Shown: positions 1-9,420, counted from the first letter of the stretch. The stretch: 64,000 nucleotides of DNA from Streptomyces sp. NBC_01235 (GCF_035989285.1 NZ_CP108513.1:806001-870000); one strand, 5' to 3'. The notes: generated from the sequence alone by a model not told the origin. Numbers and translations are program-made.

Positions 1-1000
1 GAACCGCGTCGCAGCGGCGGCACAGCTCGTAGGCGATCGCCTCGTAGTTGACCCGCCAGCCCCGGAAGTGCGGCCAGGCCTCCTCGGTGCCGCGTTCGGC
101 GCCGAAGCCCGTCGTCTCCAGCATCGACACCGCCGCCTCGAACTCGACGAAGGTCAGCCGGATCGGGGCGTCCGGGGCGGGGTCGGCTTCGAAGGGGAAG
201 CGCAGGACGCGGGCGATGTCGCGCAGGGCGGTGAAGCCGGCGCGCAGGACGAGCCTGGCCTCCGGCGGTGCGCCGCGCGGCGACAGCGCGAGCTGTATGG
301 CCGCCGCGTCCATCACGGCGACCAGTCCGACCAGCCAGCTGCGGTACGGGCGGGGTGAGCGGAACGCCAGCAGCACGGGGTAGGTGGAGTGGCTCTCCCC
401 CATGTCCGCGGCGAGCCGCTCCCAGGACCGGTACAGCTCCGGCAGCGCGGTCTCGGTGTCGACGAGCCACTGCCGGGCCAGGAGCTCGGGTCCCCAGGCG
501 GGCTCCCCGGCCCGGGACAGCAGCAGGGTGACCTCCAGCTCTCGGCGGTTGTAGGCGGCGTACAGGGCAGGCAGGTAGGCGATCTGCAGGGCGATGACGA
601 CCGGCCCGGTGACCGCGGCGAGGAAGTCGAGCGCCGACAGCCGCAGGCGGGCGCCGCTGGCGAAGCCGAGGGTGAAGAGGCTGGATCCGGCCTCCCGGAA
701 GGCGGCGGTCCAGTTCAGCGGGGACAGGGCGTACAGCAGCAGGCCGTAGCCGACCAGGGCGCCGCCGAGCCAGATCGCCAGCATGCCGACCAGCATCAGC
801 GGGGCCAGCCAGGCCTGCCACCGGTCGATGGTCTCGTAACCACGGCGCAGGGCCGCGAGATGCAGCAGGCGGCGCAGCGTCCACCACAGCCGGTAGACGA
901 CCACGGAGTACAGACCGCGTGGTACGACGAGGGTGCGCAGGATGCTGCCGAGGGTCAGCGCGAGCACGATTCCGCCGGCCAGGCCGGAGAGCCAGATCAT
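1..1000 (-). CDS. Integral membrane protein, C-terminus cut by window edge
   Basis: The minus-strand frame is open from an ATG at 1000 to the window edge (333 codons, no stop), so the C-terminus lies outside. The product starts MIWLSGLAGGIVLALTLGSI, which is one hydrophobic segment. A second pair of segments lies near residues 75-100 (LMLVGMLAIWLGGALVGYGL) and a fourth near 140-160. A soluble, charged C-terminal half rich in Glu and Trp follows. No catalytic motif was recognised. The pattern resembles conserved actinobacterial membrane proteins of unknown function. Codon use is typical coding for this genome. No clear ribosome-binding site precedes the ATG, so the start is tentative. Confidence 0.7.
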   Translation of the reverse strand, partial: MIWLSGLAGGIVLALTLGSILRTLVVPRGLYSVVVYRLWWTLRRLLHLAALRRGYETIDRWQAWLAPLMLVGMLAIWLGGALVGYGLLLYALSPLNWTAAFREAGSSLFTLGFASGARLRLSALDFLAAVTGPVVIALQIAYLPALYAAYNRRELEVTLLLSRAGEPAWGPELLARQWLVDTETALPELYRSWERLAADMGESHSTYPVLLAFRSPRPYRSWLVGLVAVMDAAAIQLALSPRGAPPEARLVLRAGFTALRDIARVLRFPFEADPAPDAPIRLTFVEFEAAVSMLETTGFGAERGTEEAWPHFRGWRVNYEAIAYELCRRCDAV

Positions 1001-1159
1001 GCGGTCATTGTGAATCAAGAGGTCTCTGCGGAGTGTTCCCTCGGTGCAGCGGTTCCCGAGCCGCGGGCCGGCGCGCTCATCGTGACCGGGGGTGGCGGAG
1101 GCCAGGTCTGCGTTCGGGCTCAGGCCGACAGCGGCGAGAAGGGCGACGCCCCCAGCCGG

Positions 1160-1574
1160 TGCGGGCGATGTCGAGGACACCCACGAGGTGGCCGGCGTCG
1201 CCGACGACCGTCGCGGGCACGCCGTGCGCGGGCGCGGGTGCTCGACGGCGGGCGATTCCATGGTCCTGGCCGGGCACGGCTGCGGCGGATCCTCGCGGGG
1301 CAGGACGACGAGAGACCCCGCCCCGCGCCGGCACGGGACGCGTGGTCCCGCCGGGCGGTACCAAAAGGGCACTGGCCCACAAGGCGCTCGTCGAGGTCGG
1401 CATCGCGGAGCGCGCGGACGTCCGGCGCCCTGGACGCGCTCACCCACGGCAGGTGCGGCGACTCGTTCCCGAGCTGTGGGGGATCCGCGCGGCTGCGCAG
1501 TCCTCCTGATCACCCATGACGAGGAGGAGGCGCTCCTGCTCGCCGACCTCCACGACGACACCGGTGGGCGCTAG
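1160..1574 (+). pseudogene. Decayed ABC-transporter ATPase (nitrate/sulfonate type) remnant
   Basis: Three short segments in three frames match successive parts of an SsuB/TauB-like ATPase. They are KALVEVGIAERADV near 1378-1420, GALDALTH near 1426-1449 (the D-loop region after Walker B) and VLLITHDEEEALLLAD near 1503-1550 (the H-loop histidine). The LSGGQ signature and Walker B strand that should lie between the first two are missing, so there is an internal deletion plus two frame changes. The last frame ends at a TAG near 1574. Just upstream, on the minus strand near 1160-1225, a short CBS-like peptide (ATVVGDAGHLVGVLDI) can be read; it may be a scrap of another gene. No functional product is expected. 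Confidence 0.6.
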
Positions 1575-1969
1575 CGGGCGAGCAGGGTGCGCACCCCTTC
1601 CGACGTGAGGGTGAGCGGATGGTCGCCGGCCGCGTCGATGGCGAGGGACAGCTCGCCGGTCGGCCACTGCGCGGCGAGGGCGCCAAGGGGCACCAGACGG
1701 TAGCGGGCGACGTCCGGCAGCAGGTCCGCCATCTCGGGTTCGGAGGTGAACACCGGCACCACGGGCGCGCCGCCGGGCTGCTCCAGCACAGGCAGGGCGA
1801 CCGTGGTCGGGTCGGTGACGTCCTCGTCGGTGGCGTCGTCGGGCACGGGCACGAGGACGTCGCAGTGCGCGAGCGTGTCCAGTGCCGCCGTGTTCTCGGT
1901 GTCCCGGGCCAGCGCGTCCAGCGCCAGCGCGGCGGGGTTGTCGGTGGGGTCGTACGCGGGTGTGTCCAT
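1571..1969 (-). CDS. SseB-like N-terminal domain protein
   Basis: This 132-residue protein starts MDTPAYDPTDNPAALALDAL. It contains the pattern typical of SseB N-terminal domain proteins of actinomycetes: a Val/Pro-rich strand (DVLVPVPDD), the segment VVPVFTSEPEMADLLP, and a closing stretch LSLAIDAAGDHPLTLTSEGV. The family is small, soluble and of unknown biochemical role. The ATG at 1969 is preferred over one 11 codons upstream because AGGGAG lies 7 bases before it. The gene overlaps the end of the ATPase remnant on the other strand and has no obvious operon partner. Confidence 0.75.
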   Translation of the reverse strand: MDTPAYDPTDNPAALALDALARDTENTAALDTLAHCDVLVPVPDDATDEDVTDPTTVALPVLEQPGGAPVVPVFTSEPEMADLLPDVARYRLVPLGALAAQWPTGELSLAIDAAGDHPLTLTSEGVRTLLAR

Positions 1970-2048
1970 GGCAGCTCTCCCTGGTAACGGCGGTCCGGCC
2001 ACGCGTACCCGAGCAGCTGGGGATCAATCCCCCTGGTGGGGGCCGAGA

Positions 2049-2568
2049 TCACACCGGAGGGGTCCGCAGCGGTTCCGCGACGGTCGTGACACGGACGAGT
2101 GGCCGGTACAGGTCCATGACGTGCGGGGCCTGGGCATGGGAGTCTTCGTCCGGGCCCGCGCAGGCGACGGCGACGACCAGTACCTCCACACCGGTGTCGG
2201 CGGCGGCGAGCGCCGTGGACAGGACGCAGCAGTCGGTGCTCACGCCGACCAGGACGAGGCGGCCGGCGGTGCGGCGCGGGCGGCGAGTTCGGGGGTCCAC
2301 TTGCCGAAGGCGGGCGCGTCCAGGACGTCGTGCGCGAGGGTACGAACTGGTCCGTCAGCCGCCAGAGCGGGGCGTCACCCGTGACCACGGTGATCACGGT
2401 CTGCGGACGCATGATCAGGTCGAAGCCCATGACTCCGCCGCCGACGGTCAGGGCGCCGACCAGGATCAGCGCGACGACCTCGGTGCCGGTGCCGCCGCCC
2501 CAGCCGAGGCGGTCGAAGACCGTCGCCGTGGCCATGGCGGCGAGGGCCACCAGGACGGTCTCCCAGAC

Positions 2569-2572
<4 letters not shown>
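2049..2572 (-). pseudogene. Fused remnants of a purine/cytosine-type permease and an isochorismatase-family hydrolase
   Basis: Read on the minus strand, 2572 to about 2385 encodes hydrophobic permease sequence ending GGGVMGFDLIMRPQTVITVVTG, a motif of the purine-cytosine permease family. It then runs directly into isochorismatase-like sequence: PLWRLTDQFV, then in another frame VLDAPAFGKWTPELAA, then in a third frame GRLVLVGVSTDCCVLSTALA. That last segment carries the nucleophile-region cysteine (TDCC) and ends at 2049. The two families are often neighbours in actinomycetes. Here an internal deletion has joined them and at least two frameshifts follow, so the locus is dead. Its upstream end abuts the amine-oxidase remnant on the other strand at about 2570. 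Confidence 0.6.
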
Positions 2573-3197
<625 letters not shown>

Positions 3198-3233
3198 GGC
3201 CCCGCGTCTGCGGCATGGTCCGCCGGGCAGGCC

Positions 3234-3851
3234 CTAAGACGTGTGCCGGTGGGCCGACTCGTTCTCCTGGGCCATGCGCCTGAGCGCCATCAGGGCGGGT
3301 TCCAGGAGGACGGTCAGCAGCAGGGCCCGTTCGGCCGCCTCCAACGGGTCTTCGAGGCCCCGCAGTTGGTCGAGGTCGAGGGCGGCGGTGCGCTCGGCGA
3401 GGTGCGCGTACGGCAGCAGGGTGCGCCAGTCCAGCGGGACACCGAGGGAGCGCAGCGAGGACAGGGTCTCGGCGAGAGTGGCGCGGGCGGGCGCCGACTC
3501 GTGCACGTCCCAGCCCAACTCCTTGACGAGCGCCTCCACTTCGGCCGCCTCCGGGGCTTCCTCGGCGGGCTCCTCGCCCACCCGGAGGGAGCCCAGGGCG
3601 AGGCCGAGCAGGCGGTGGGTGTCGCCGGCGTGCTCGGCGAGGGCGTCCAGCACCTCGCGGGTGGTGCTGACGGACAGCCCGCGCACCCCGGTCAGCGCGC
3701 GGATCAGACAGAGCCGGCGCAGGTGCTGGTCGTCGTAGTCGGCCTGGGTGGCCGCCGTCTGCCGACCGGGCTGGAGCAGGCCCTCGCGGAGGTAGTACTT
3801 GATCGTCGTCACGGAGACACCACTGCGGCGGCTCAGTTCGGAGATGCGCAT
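3234..3851 (-). CDS. MerR-family transcriptional regulator
   Basis: This 205-residue protein begins MRISELSRRSGVSVTTIKYY, the classic MerR winged helix (residues 1-70), with LREGLLQPGR as the wing. A helical linker and a C-terminal helical domain without clustered cysteines follow, so an organic ligand rather than a metal is more likely. The ATG at 3851 starts the conserved domain and has GGAG 9 bases upstream; an earlier in-frame start would only add a poorly conserved tail. It is divergent from the DUF3291-like gene and MFS gene across a 118-bp region with a perfect palindrome, so it probably controls both itself and the exporter genes. Confidence 0.85.
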   Translation of the reverse strand: MRISELSRRSGVSVTTIKYYLREGLLQPGRQTAATQADYDDQHLRRLCLIRALTGVRGLSVSTTREVLDALAEHAGDTHRLLGLALGSLRVGEEPAEEAPEAAEVEALVKELGWDVHESAPARATLAETLSSLRSLGVPLDWRTLLPYAHLAERTAALDLDQLRGLEDPLEAAERALLLTVLLEPALMALRRMAQENESAHRHTS

Positions 3852-3893
3852 TGGGTTCGGCTCCGGTTTCGTTCGGCCCCGCACTTGAAAACT

Positions 3894-3932
3894 GGATACC
3901 TCTACTGTCTAACATAGATAGTAGAGGTATCC
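3894..3932. promoter_or_regulatory. Perfect 13-bp-arm palindrome in the MerR divergent promoter
   Basis: GGATACCTCTACT at 3894-3906 is repeated in inverse at 3920-3932, with a 13-base centre. On the plus strand, TTGAAA (3885-3890) and TAACAT (3910-3915) are separated by 19 bases, the long spacing typical of MerR-activated promoters. A minus-strand TTGGAT / TAGACA pair with 17-base spacing uses the same region for the regulator gene. Operator function is inferred. Confidence 0.75.
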
Positions 3933-3969
3933 AATACGCCATCGCGCCGCCGGAGAGAAGGCCTCAGCC

Positions 3970-4371
3970 ATGCCCACCCTGCGCTGGACCACTGTCAGCA
4001 CCCCCGCACCCGACACCGAGGCGTTCGTCATGGCGTCCCGGCTGGAGGTCCGTTCACTCAACGACGTGCCGCGTTTCTTCCTGAAGTCGCTGGCCGCATG
4101 GAAGCAGGTGTCCGGCGCGCCCGGCGCGTACGGCGCCTCCCTGATCGCCCAGCCCCTCAAGCGCACCTTCTGGACCCTGTCGGCCTGGGAGGACAAGGAC
4201 GCGCTCTACCGGTACGCGAAGACCGAGCCGCACCGGTCGATCATGAACGGGCTGCGGTCCACGATGAAGGACTCGGTCTTCACGTTCTGGCAGGTCCCAG
4301 CGGCGGACCTGCCCATCGACTGGACCGACGCCCGGCGGCGCCTCGCCGAGCAGGAACGCACCGGTGCCTGA
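3970..4371 (+). CDS. DUF3291-like small protein, possible monooxygenase fold
   Basis: This 133-residue soluble protein contains MASRLEVRSLNDVPRFFLKS, ASLIAQPLKRTFWTLSAW and TFWQVPAADLPIDW. The spacing of Trp, Phe and His in FWTLSAWEDKDAL and KTEPHRSI recalls the dimeric alpha/beta barrel of antibiotic-biosynthesis-monooxygenase and DUF3291 proteins. No catalytic role can be assigned. It is the first gene downstream of the MerR operator and lies 46 bases before the MFS gene, so the two are likely co-transcribed. It could help handle the compound the exporter removes. Confidence 0.75.
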   Translation: MPTLRWTTVSTPAPDTEAFVMASRLEVRSLNDVPRFFLKSLAAWKQVSGAPGAYGASLIAQPLKRTFWTLSAWEDKDALYRYAKTEPHRSIMNGLRSTMKDSVFTFWQVPAADLPIDWTDARRRLAEQERTGA

Positions 4372-4417
4372 AACCCCACGCCTACCTGAAACCCCACGTC
4401 CAGGAGAGACCCCCGCC

Positions 4418-5860
4418 ATGACGCTGTCCGAAGAAAGCCCGGTCCTCGACGAACCGGCCGCCTCCGCCCCGCAGGCCCGGGGCCGCCGGATACCCCTCTG
4501 GCTCGCCATCGTCGCCGCGAGCGTGCCGATGTTCATGGTCGCGCTCGACAACCTCGTCGTCTCCACCGCCCTGCACACCCTGGCCGTGGACCTGAAGGCG
4601 AACACGCAGGAACTGCAGTGGTTCGTCAACGCGTATGTGCTGAGCTTCGCCTGCCTGCTGATGACCGGTGCCGCGCTCGGCGACCGGTTCGGGCGACGGC
4701 TGGTCTTCGTCGTCGGCATCGCCCTGTTCACGCTGGCGTCCATCGGCTGCGGACTGGCCGACACCAGCGCCCAGTTGATCACCTTCCGTGCGATCCAGGG
4801 CTTCGGCGCGGCAGCCGTGATGCCGCTGTCGCTGACCCTGTTGTCCCAGGCGGTGCCGGACCGGCTGCGTGGGATGGCGCTGGGGGTGTGGTCCGGGGTG
4901 AGCGGTCTGGCCGTGGCGATGGGCCCGGTGGTGGGCGGCGCGGTGGTCGACGGGCTGGACTGGCGGTGGATCTTCTGGATCAACGTGCCGGTGTGTGTGA
5001 TCGCGATCCCGCTGGTGCTGTTCGCCCTGCGGGAGAGCTCGCTGCCCGGCGTCCGCCTCGACCTGGTCGGCATGGTGCTGGCGGCGGCCGGCCTGTGCGC
5101 GGTGGTGTGGGCGATCGTGCACGGCGAGCCCGACGGCTGGACGTCGGCGAAGGTGCTGGGCGCGTTCGTGGCGGGCGCGGTGCTGCTGGCCGTGTTCGTC
5201 GTGTGGGAGTCCCGGGTCGCCGAGCCGCTGCTGCCGCTGTCCTTCTACCGGGTGCGGGCCTTCACCCTCACCAACATCGTGTCGGCGACCATGTACTTCG
5301 GCGTCTTCGGCTCCCTGTTCCTGCTGGCCCAGTACCTCCAGATCGTGCCGCCGCGCACCCCGCTGGAGGCCGGTGTACGCACCCTGGCCTGGACGCTGAT
5401 GCCGATGTTCGTCGCCCCCGTGGCGGGCCTGCTCACCGACAAGGTGGGCGGCGGCAGGCTGATGGCCCTCGGCCTGTTCCTCCAGGGGGTCGGCCTTGGC
5501 TGGATCAACCTGCTCACCGACACCGACACCGCCTACTCCTCCCTGGTGGCGCCGATGATCGTGGCCGGTATCGGCATGGGCTTCGTGTTCGCGCCGACGG
5601 CGGCGGTGGTGCTCGGCTCGGTCGCCAAGGAGCACGCGGGCAAGGCGTCCGGCGCCAACACCACGGTCCGTGAGATCGGCGGCGCACTCGGGATCGCCGT
5701 CCTGAGCACGGTGTTCGTGGCGTACGGCAGCACGAAGGGGCCGCAGGAGTTCGTCGACGGGCTGCGTCCGGCCGTGTGGGTGGGTGTCGCGGTGGTGTTC
5801 GCCGGTGCGCTGTGCGCCCTGGGCATCCCGCGCCGGCCACAGGCGCCCGAAGAGGTCTGA
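4418..5860 (+). CDS. MFS drug-efflux transporter, DHA2/EmrB-QacA type
   Basis: The 480-residue protein has about 14 hydrophobic segments. It carries the family motifs: ALDNLVVSTAL near TM1, LGDRFGRRLVFVVG (motif A) after TM2, and SGLAVAMGPVVGGAVVDG (motif C of antiporters) in TM5, followed by WRWIFWINVPV. This is a proton-coupled drug exporter of the inner membrane. The start at 4418 is chosen over an upstream in-frame ATG because AGGAG lies 10 bases before it. The protein follows a DUF3291-like gene under MerR-type control and is followed 3 bases later by a broken TetR gene, which in related loci would be a second regulator. Confidence 0.9.
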   Translation: MTLSEESPVLDEPAASAPQARGRRIPLWLAIVAASVPMFMVALDNLVVSTALHTLAVDLKANTQELQWFVNAYVLSFACLLMTGAALGDRFGRRLVFVVGIALFTLASIGCGLADTSAQLITFRAIQGFGAAAVMPLSLTLLSQAVPDRLRGMALGVWSGVSGLAVAMGPVVGGAVVDGLDWRWIFWINVPVCVIAIPLVLFALRESSLPGVRLDLVGMVLAAAGLCAVVWAIVHGEPDGWTSAKVLGAFVAGAVLLAVFVVWESRVAEPLLPLSFYRVRAFTLTNIVSATMYFGVFGSLFLLAQYLQIVPPRTPLEAGVRTLAWTLMPMFVAPVAGLLTDKVGGGRLMALGLFLQGVGLGWINLLTDTDTAYSSLVAPMIVAGIGMGFVFAPTAAVVLGSVAKEHAGKASGANTTVREIGGALGIAVLSTVFVAYGSTKGPQEFVDGLRPAVWVGVAVVFAGALCALGIPRRPQAPEEV

Positions 5861-5863
5861 GCG

Positions 5864-6398
5864 GTGCGGACGAGTGCGGAGGAGCGGCGCGAGAGCGTCA
5901 TCCGCGCGGCGGTCGCCGAGTTCGCGTGGACGGGCTTCCACGGCACCTGAACCGAGGTGGTCGCCCGGCGCGTGGGCGTCTCGCAGCCGTACCTCTTCCG
6001 GCTCTTCCGCGACAAGAAGGCGCCGTTCGCCGCCGCCGCGCTCCGGGCGGCGGCGGACACCCGGCACGCTCTGGAGGAGGCGGCGGGGGCCTGACCGGCG
6101 AGCAGGCCTGCACGCGACGGCGCAGGCCTACGCGCGACCGGTCACGGAGCGCCCCGAGACGCTGGGCATGCAGTTGCAGACCTACGTGGCGGCGGACGAT
6201 CCCTCCGTCGGCGAGACGGTACGCGCCGACTGGCAGCGGCTGCGGAAGACGGTGCACCTGCCGCTCGGGGCCGACGCGTACGGGACGACGGCGTTCCTGA
6301 CATACGGCATGCTCGTCAACTCCCTTGCGTCGATGGGATTTCCACCCGAACACCGGATCCGGGAGGGGCTGTACCCATCGGCCCGGCCGCCCACATAG
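5864..6398 (+). pseudogene. TetR-family regulator, broken by a stop and a frameshift
   Basis: A GTG at 5864 starts a TetR helix-turn-helix (RRESVIRAAVAEFAWTGFHGT). An in-frame TGA at 5948 then interrupts where Ser or Thr is usual. The same frame continues TEVVARRVGVSQPYLFRLFRDKKAPFAAAAL, which is the recognition helix. A second stop falls near 6090, and the ligand domain (LHATAQAYARPVTERPETLG) continues in another frame to a TAG ending at 6398. Two independent lesions make a sequencing error less likely than real decay. It lies directly behind the MFS gene, a common exporter/TetR pairing. Confidence 0.75.
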
Positions 6399-6622
6399 CC
6401 CCTCTACCCTGACCGACGGTCGGGGCGGACACCTCTCCCTTCCCCCGCCGAGGCGCCCGTCCCGGCCGTCTTTTTCGTGCGCGGAGCCCGGCAAAGCGGC
6501 GGTCAGGCGCGCGCCGCTGATCCTGACCCGCACATTCGCGCTGAACACCCGCTCCGCGCCTGCGAGTTGAAGGTCCACCGTGCCCTCGATCACCGAACAT
6601 GCACACCTGAGCGCCAGCCCGC

Positions 6623-6653
6623 TTGAATGATCGAATGACCAGGGGGTTAGCAT
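6623..6653 (+). promoter_or_regulatory. Candidate promoter of the GAPDH gene
   Basis: The 286-base gap after the TetR remnant holds no gene. Within it, TTGAAT (6623-6628) and TAGCAT (6648-6653) are spaced 19 bases, 32 bases before the GTG. The local sequence is unusually AT-rich for the window. The spacing is long, so this is only a candidate. Confidence 0.3.
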
Positions 6654-6684
6654 ATGAGCGCCACCTAGCTCGAAAGATAGGCCC

Positions 6685-8139
6685 GTGACGCTCAACGACG
6701 ATTCGTTCACCAACTGGAAGAACCGCGAGGAGATCGCGGAGTCGATGATCCCGATGATCGGGAAGCTGCACCGCGAGCGGGACGTGACGATCCTGCTGCA
6801 CAGCCGCTCCCTGGTGAACAGGTCGGTGGTCAGCATCCTCAAGACCCACCGGTTCGCCCGGCAGATCGCGGGCGAGGAGCTCTCGGTCACCGAGACGCTG
6901 CCCTTCCTTCAGGCCCTCACCACGCTCGACCTCGGGCCGTCCCAGATCGACATCGGCATGCTCGCCGCGACCTACCGGGCCGACGACCGCGGTCTGTCGG
7001 TGGTCGAGTTCACCGCCGAGGCCGTGGCCGGCGCGACGGGCGCGAACAAGATCGACCGCCTCGAGCCGCGCGACGTCGTGCTGTACGGCTTCGGCCGCAT
7101 CGGCCGGCTCGTGGCCCGCCTGCTCATCGAGAAGTCCGGCTCCGGCAACGGCCTGCGGCTGCGCGCCATCGTGGTGCGCGGCGGCGGCGAGCGGGCCGCC
7201 GAGGACATCGTCAAGCGCGCCTCGCTGCTGCGCCGCGACTCCGTCCACGGCCAGTTCCAGGGCACGATCACGGTCGACGAGGCCAACAACAGGATCATCG
7301 CCAACGGCAACGAGATCACGGTGATCTACGCCGACGACCCGACGGACGTCGACTACACGGCGTACGGCATCGACAACGCCATCCTGATCGACAACACCGG
7401 CAAGTGGCGCGACCGCGAGGGCCTCTCCAAGCACCTCCGGCCGGGCATCGACAAGGTCGTGCTGACCGCCCCCGGCAAGGGAGACGTGCCGAACATCGTG
7501 CACGGCGTCAACCACGACACGATCAAGCCGGACGAGCAGATCCTGTCCTGCGCCTCCTGCACCACCAACGCGATCGTCCCGCCGCTGAAGGCGATGGCCG
7601 ACGAGTACGGCGTGCTGCGCGGCCACGTGGAGACCGTCCACTCGTTCACCAACGACCAGAACCTGCTGGACAACTACCACAAGGCGGACCGTCGCGGCCG
7701 TTCGGCACCGCTGAACATGGTCATCACCGAGACCGGTGCCGCGTCCGCCGTCGCCAAGGCGCTGCCCGACCTCAAGGCGCCGATCACCGGCAGTTCGATC
7801 CGGGTCCCGGTACCGGACGTGTCGATCGCGATCCTCAGCCTGCGCCTCGGCCGGGAGACGAGGCGCGAGGAGGTCCTCGAGTACCTGCGCGAGGTCTCGC
7901 TGACCTCGCCGCTCAAGCGCCAGATCGACTTCACCACGGCCCCGGACGCGGTCTCCATGGACTTCATCGGCTCGCGCCACGCCTCGATCATCGACGCCGG
8001 CGCCACCAAGGTCGACGGCGACAACGCGATCCTCTACCTCTGGTACGACAACGAGTTCGGCTACTCCTGCCAGGTCGTCCGCGTCGTCCAGCACGTCTCC
8101 GGGGTGGAGTACCCGACGTACCCGGCGACGGGCGTCTGA
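6685..8139 (+). CDS. gap: Glyceraldehyde-3-phosphate dehydrogenase, N-terminally extended type
   Basis: The 484-residue enzyme oxidises glyceraldehyde 3-phosphate with NAD(P) and phosphate in central carbon metabolism. Residues 1-125 are an extension found in a subset of actinobacterial and proteobacterial GAPDHs. The dinucleotide-binding strand follows (VVLYGFGRIGRLVARLLIEK). The active site SCASCTTNAIVPP places the catalytic cysteine at residue 292. The C-terminal signature is YLWYDNEFGYSCQVVRVVQH. The gene starts with GTG, with AAGATAGG just upstream, and stands alone. It is probably the second, non-housekeeping GAPDH of the genome; that is inference from its extended form and isolated position. 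Confidence 0.93.
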   Translation: MTLNDDSFTNWKNREEIAESMIPMIGKLHRERDVTILLHSRSLVNRSVVSILKTHRFARQIAGEELSVTETLPFLQALTTLDLGPSQIDIGMLAATYRADDRGLSVVEFTAEAVAGATGANKIDRLEPRDVVLYGFGRIGRLVARLLIEKSGSGNGLRLRAIVVRGGGERAAEDIVKRASLLRRDSVHGQFQGTITVDEANNRIIANGNEITVIYADDPTDVDYTAYGIDNAILIDNTGKWRDREGLSKHLRPGIDKVVLTAPGKGDVPNIVHGVNHDTIKPDEQILSCASCTTNAIVPPLKAMADEYGVLRGHVETVHSFTNDQNLLDNYHKADRRGRSAPLNMVITETGAASAVAKALPDLKAPITGSSIRVPVPDVSIAILSLRLGRETRREEVLEYLREVSLTSPLKRQIDFTTAPDAVSMDFIGSRHASIIDAGATKVDGDNAILYLWYDNEFGYSCQVVRVVQHVSGVEYPTYPATGV

Positions 8140-8163
8140 CCGACGGTTGTAGGATCCGCGGAT

Positions 8164-8229
8164 CAGTGCGCAATGCAGGTACGAGATGCGCACTAGTAGA
8201 TGCACCATTCCGGAACTTGGTGCGCACTG
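8164..8229. repeat. Three TGCGCACT-type boxes downstream of gap
   Basis: CAGTGCGCA at 8164-8172, TGCGCACT at 8187-8194 and TGCGCACTG at 8221-8229 share one core; the first and third are exact inverse copies of nine bases. They lie between gap and the IS630 remnant. They may be the end of an element or operator-like boxes; no function can be assigned. Confidence 0.5.
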
Positions 8230-8299
8230 ACTCCGCTCCGTAACTACCTCTTGTCGATCCTTTGTGATCTTTAGGTGCACCGCGATGCTGAAGCTCCAT

Positions 8300-9215
8300 A
8301 CCGTCCAGTGATCTGGTTCGGAGATCCTGTCGCAGTAGCGGCAGATCCGGTCGAGGATCTGGTCGGCGGTCTTGGTCCACTTGAACGGCCGGGCCTCGTC
8401 GTTCCAGACCTTGATCCAGTCCTCGAGTGCAGCCTTGAGGTCGTCGAGTGAGCAGAACACGCCGCGCTCCAGGCAGCGTCGTTCCAGCTCGGCGAACCAC
8501 CGCTCGACCTGGTTGATCCACGACGAGTACGTGGGAGTGACGTGCAGCCTGAAGCGGGGGTGTGCGAGCAGCCACTTGTGCACCACGGGTGCTTTGTGGG
8601 CGGAGAGGTTGTCGCAGATCACGTGGACCGCCAGGCCGGGCTCGGTCTGGCGGTCGATCTCGTCGAGGAAGTCGCGGAAGTCCACGGCCCGGTGCTGCAC
8701 GGACAGTTTCGTGATCACTTTGCCCGTCGCGGTGTTCATGGCGGCGAACATGTCGACGGTGCCGTGCCGGACGTAGTCGAAGCTCCGCCGTTCGGGGACC
8801 CCGGGCAGCATGGGCAGCACCGGCGCGGTCCGCTCCAAGGCCTGGATCTGCGGTTTCTCATCCACCGCGAACACCGCCGCAGTGGCCGGCGGGCCGAGAC
8901 AGAGGCCGACGACGTCACGGACCTTGTCGATCAGCAGCGGGTCCGGGGAGATCTTGAAGGTCTCGGTCCGCCGGGGCTGTAGGCCGAAGGCGTGCCAGGT
9001 CCTCAGAACGCTCGCCGGCGAGATTCCCACCACCTTGGCGAGCTCCCGCTTCGACCAGCGGGTCCCGCCCGTGGGCGTCTCTTCCAGAGTGCGGACCACG
9101 ACCTCTTCCACCTGGGCGTCGGTGATGGTCCGAGGCACCCCGGGGTCGCGGCTCGTCGGCCAGGCCGTCCAGTCGGTCCCGCAGGAACCGCATCCGCCAT
9201 CTGGCCACCGTCTTG
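8300..9215 (-). pseudogene. IS630-family transposase, truncated and frameshifted
   Basis: The minus strand encodes a DDE transposase. The helix-turn-helix segment KTVARWRMRFLRDRLDGLADEPRP sits in one frame. PRTITDAQVEEVVVRTLEET and the catalytic core follow in another: VFAVDEKPQIQALE (first Asp), VHVICDNLSAHKAP (second Asp) and TYSSWINQVERWFAELE (Glu). One extra C in a C-run near 9145 separates the two frames. The normal C-terminus (RICRYCDRIS) has no stop; the frame runs on through gap as an artefact. The N-terminal first helix is missing at the junction with an aldolase remnant near 9220. The element cannot move by itself. Confidence 0.8.
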
Positions 9216-9225
9216 CGCTCTGTGT

Positions 9226-9420
9226 TCAGCCGCGCGGACGCTGCCAGACGTTGCGGCCGACGATGATGCCGCGTGCGCCCGCCACAACGGTTTCTCGCAC
9301 GGCGTCGACCCCCTCGGCCGAATCACGTGCGCGGGGGCCGCCGGCGATGACAACGGGCAGGCCGAGCTCTTCGACCAGGCGGCGGGTGCGCTCTCCGCCG
9401 GGAACGCGATCTTGATGATG
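9226..9420 (-). pseudogene. C-terminal remnant of an LsrF/DeoC-like class I aldolase
   Basis: The readable peptide is ERTRRLVEELGLPVVIAGGPRARDSAEGVDAVRETVVAGARGIIVGRNVWQ, given here by its ends; it is the phosphate-binding C-terminal quarter of LsrF-type aldolases. VVIAGGP and GIIVGRN are the two phosphate-binding loops. A preceding strand (HIIKIAFP) sits in a different frame. The rest of the enzyme is missing: upstream the sequence passes directly into a DeoR-family regulator in the same orientation, so a deletion joined the two. The TGA at 9226 is the natural end. Confidence 0.6.

Noticed and set aside
389..1519. A 376-codon plus-strand frame at the left edge
   Set aside because: It is antisense to a convincing membrane-protein frame and is rich in Gly, Gln and Arg with no domain. 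A GC shadow.
6316..9138. A 940-codon open frame on the minus strand
   Set aside because: Only the first 300 codons are transposase; the rest is antisense to gap, whose product is clearly a real enzyme. It is open only because of high GC and loss of the transposase stop.
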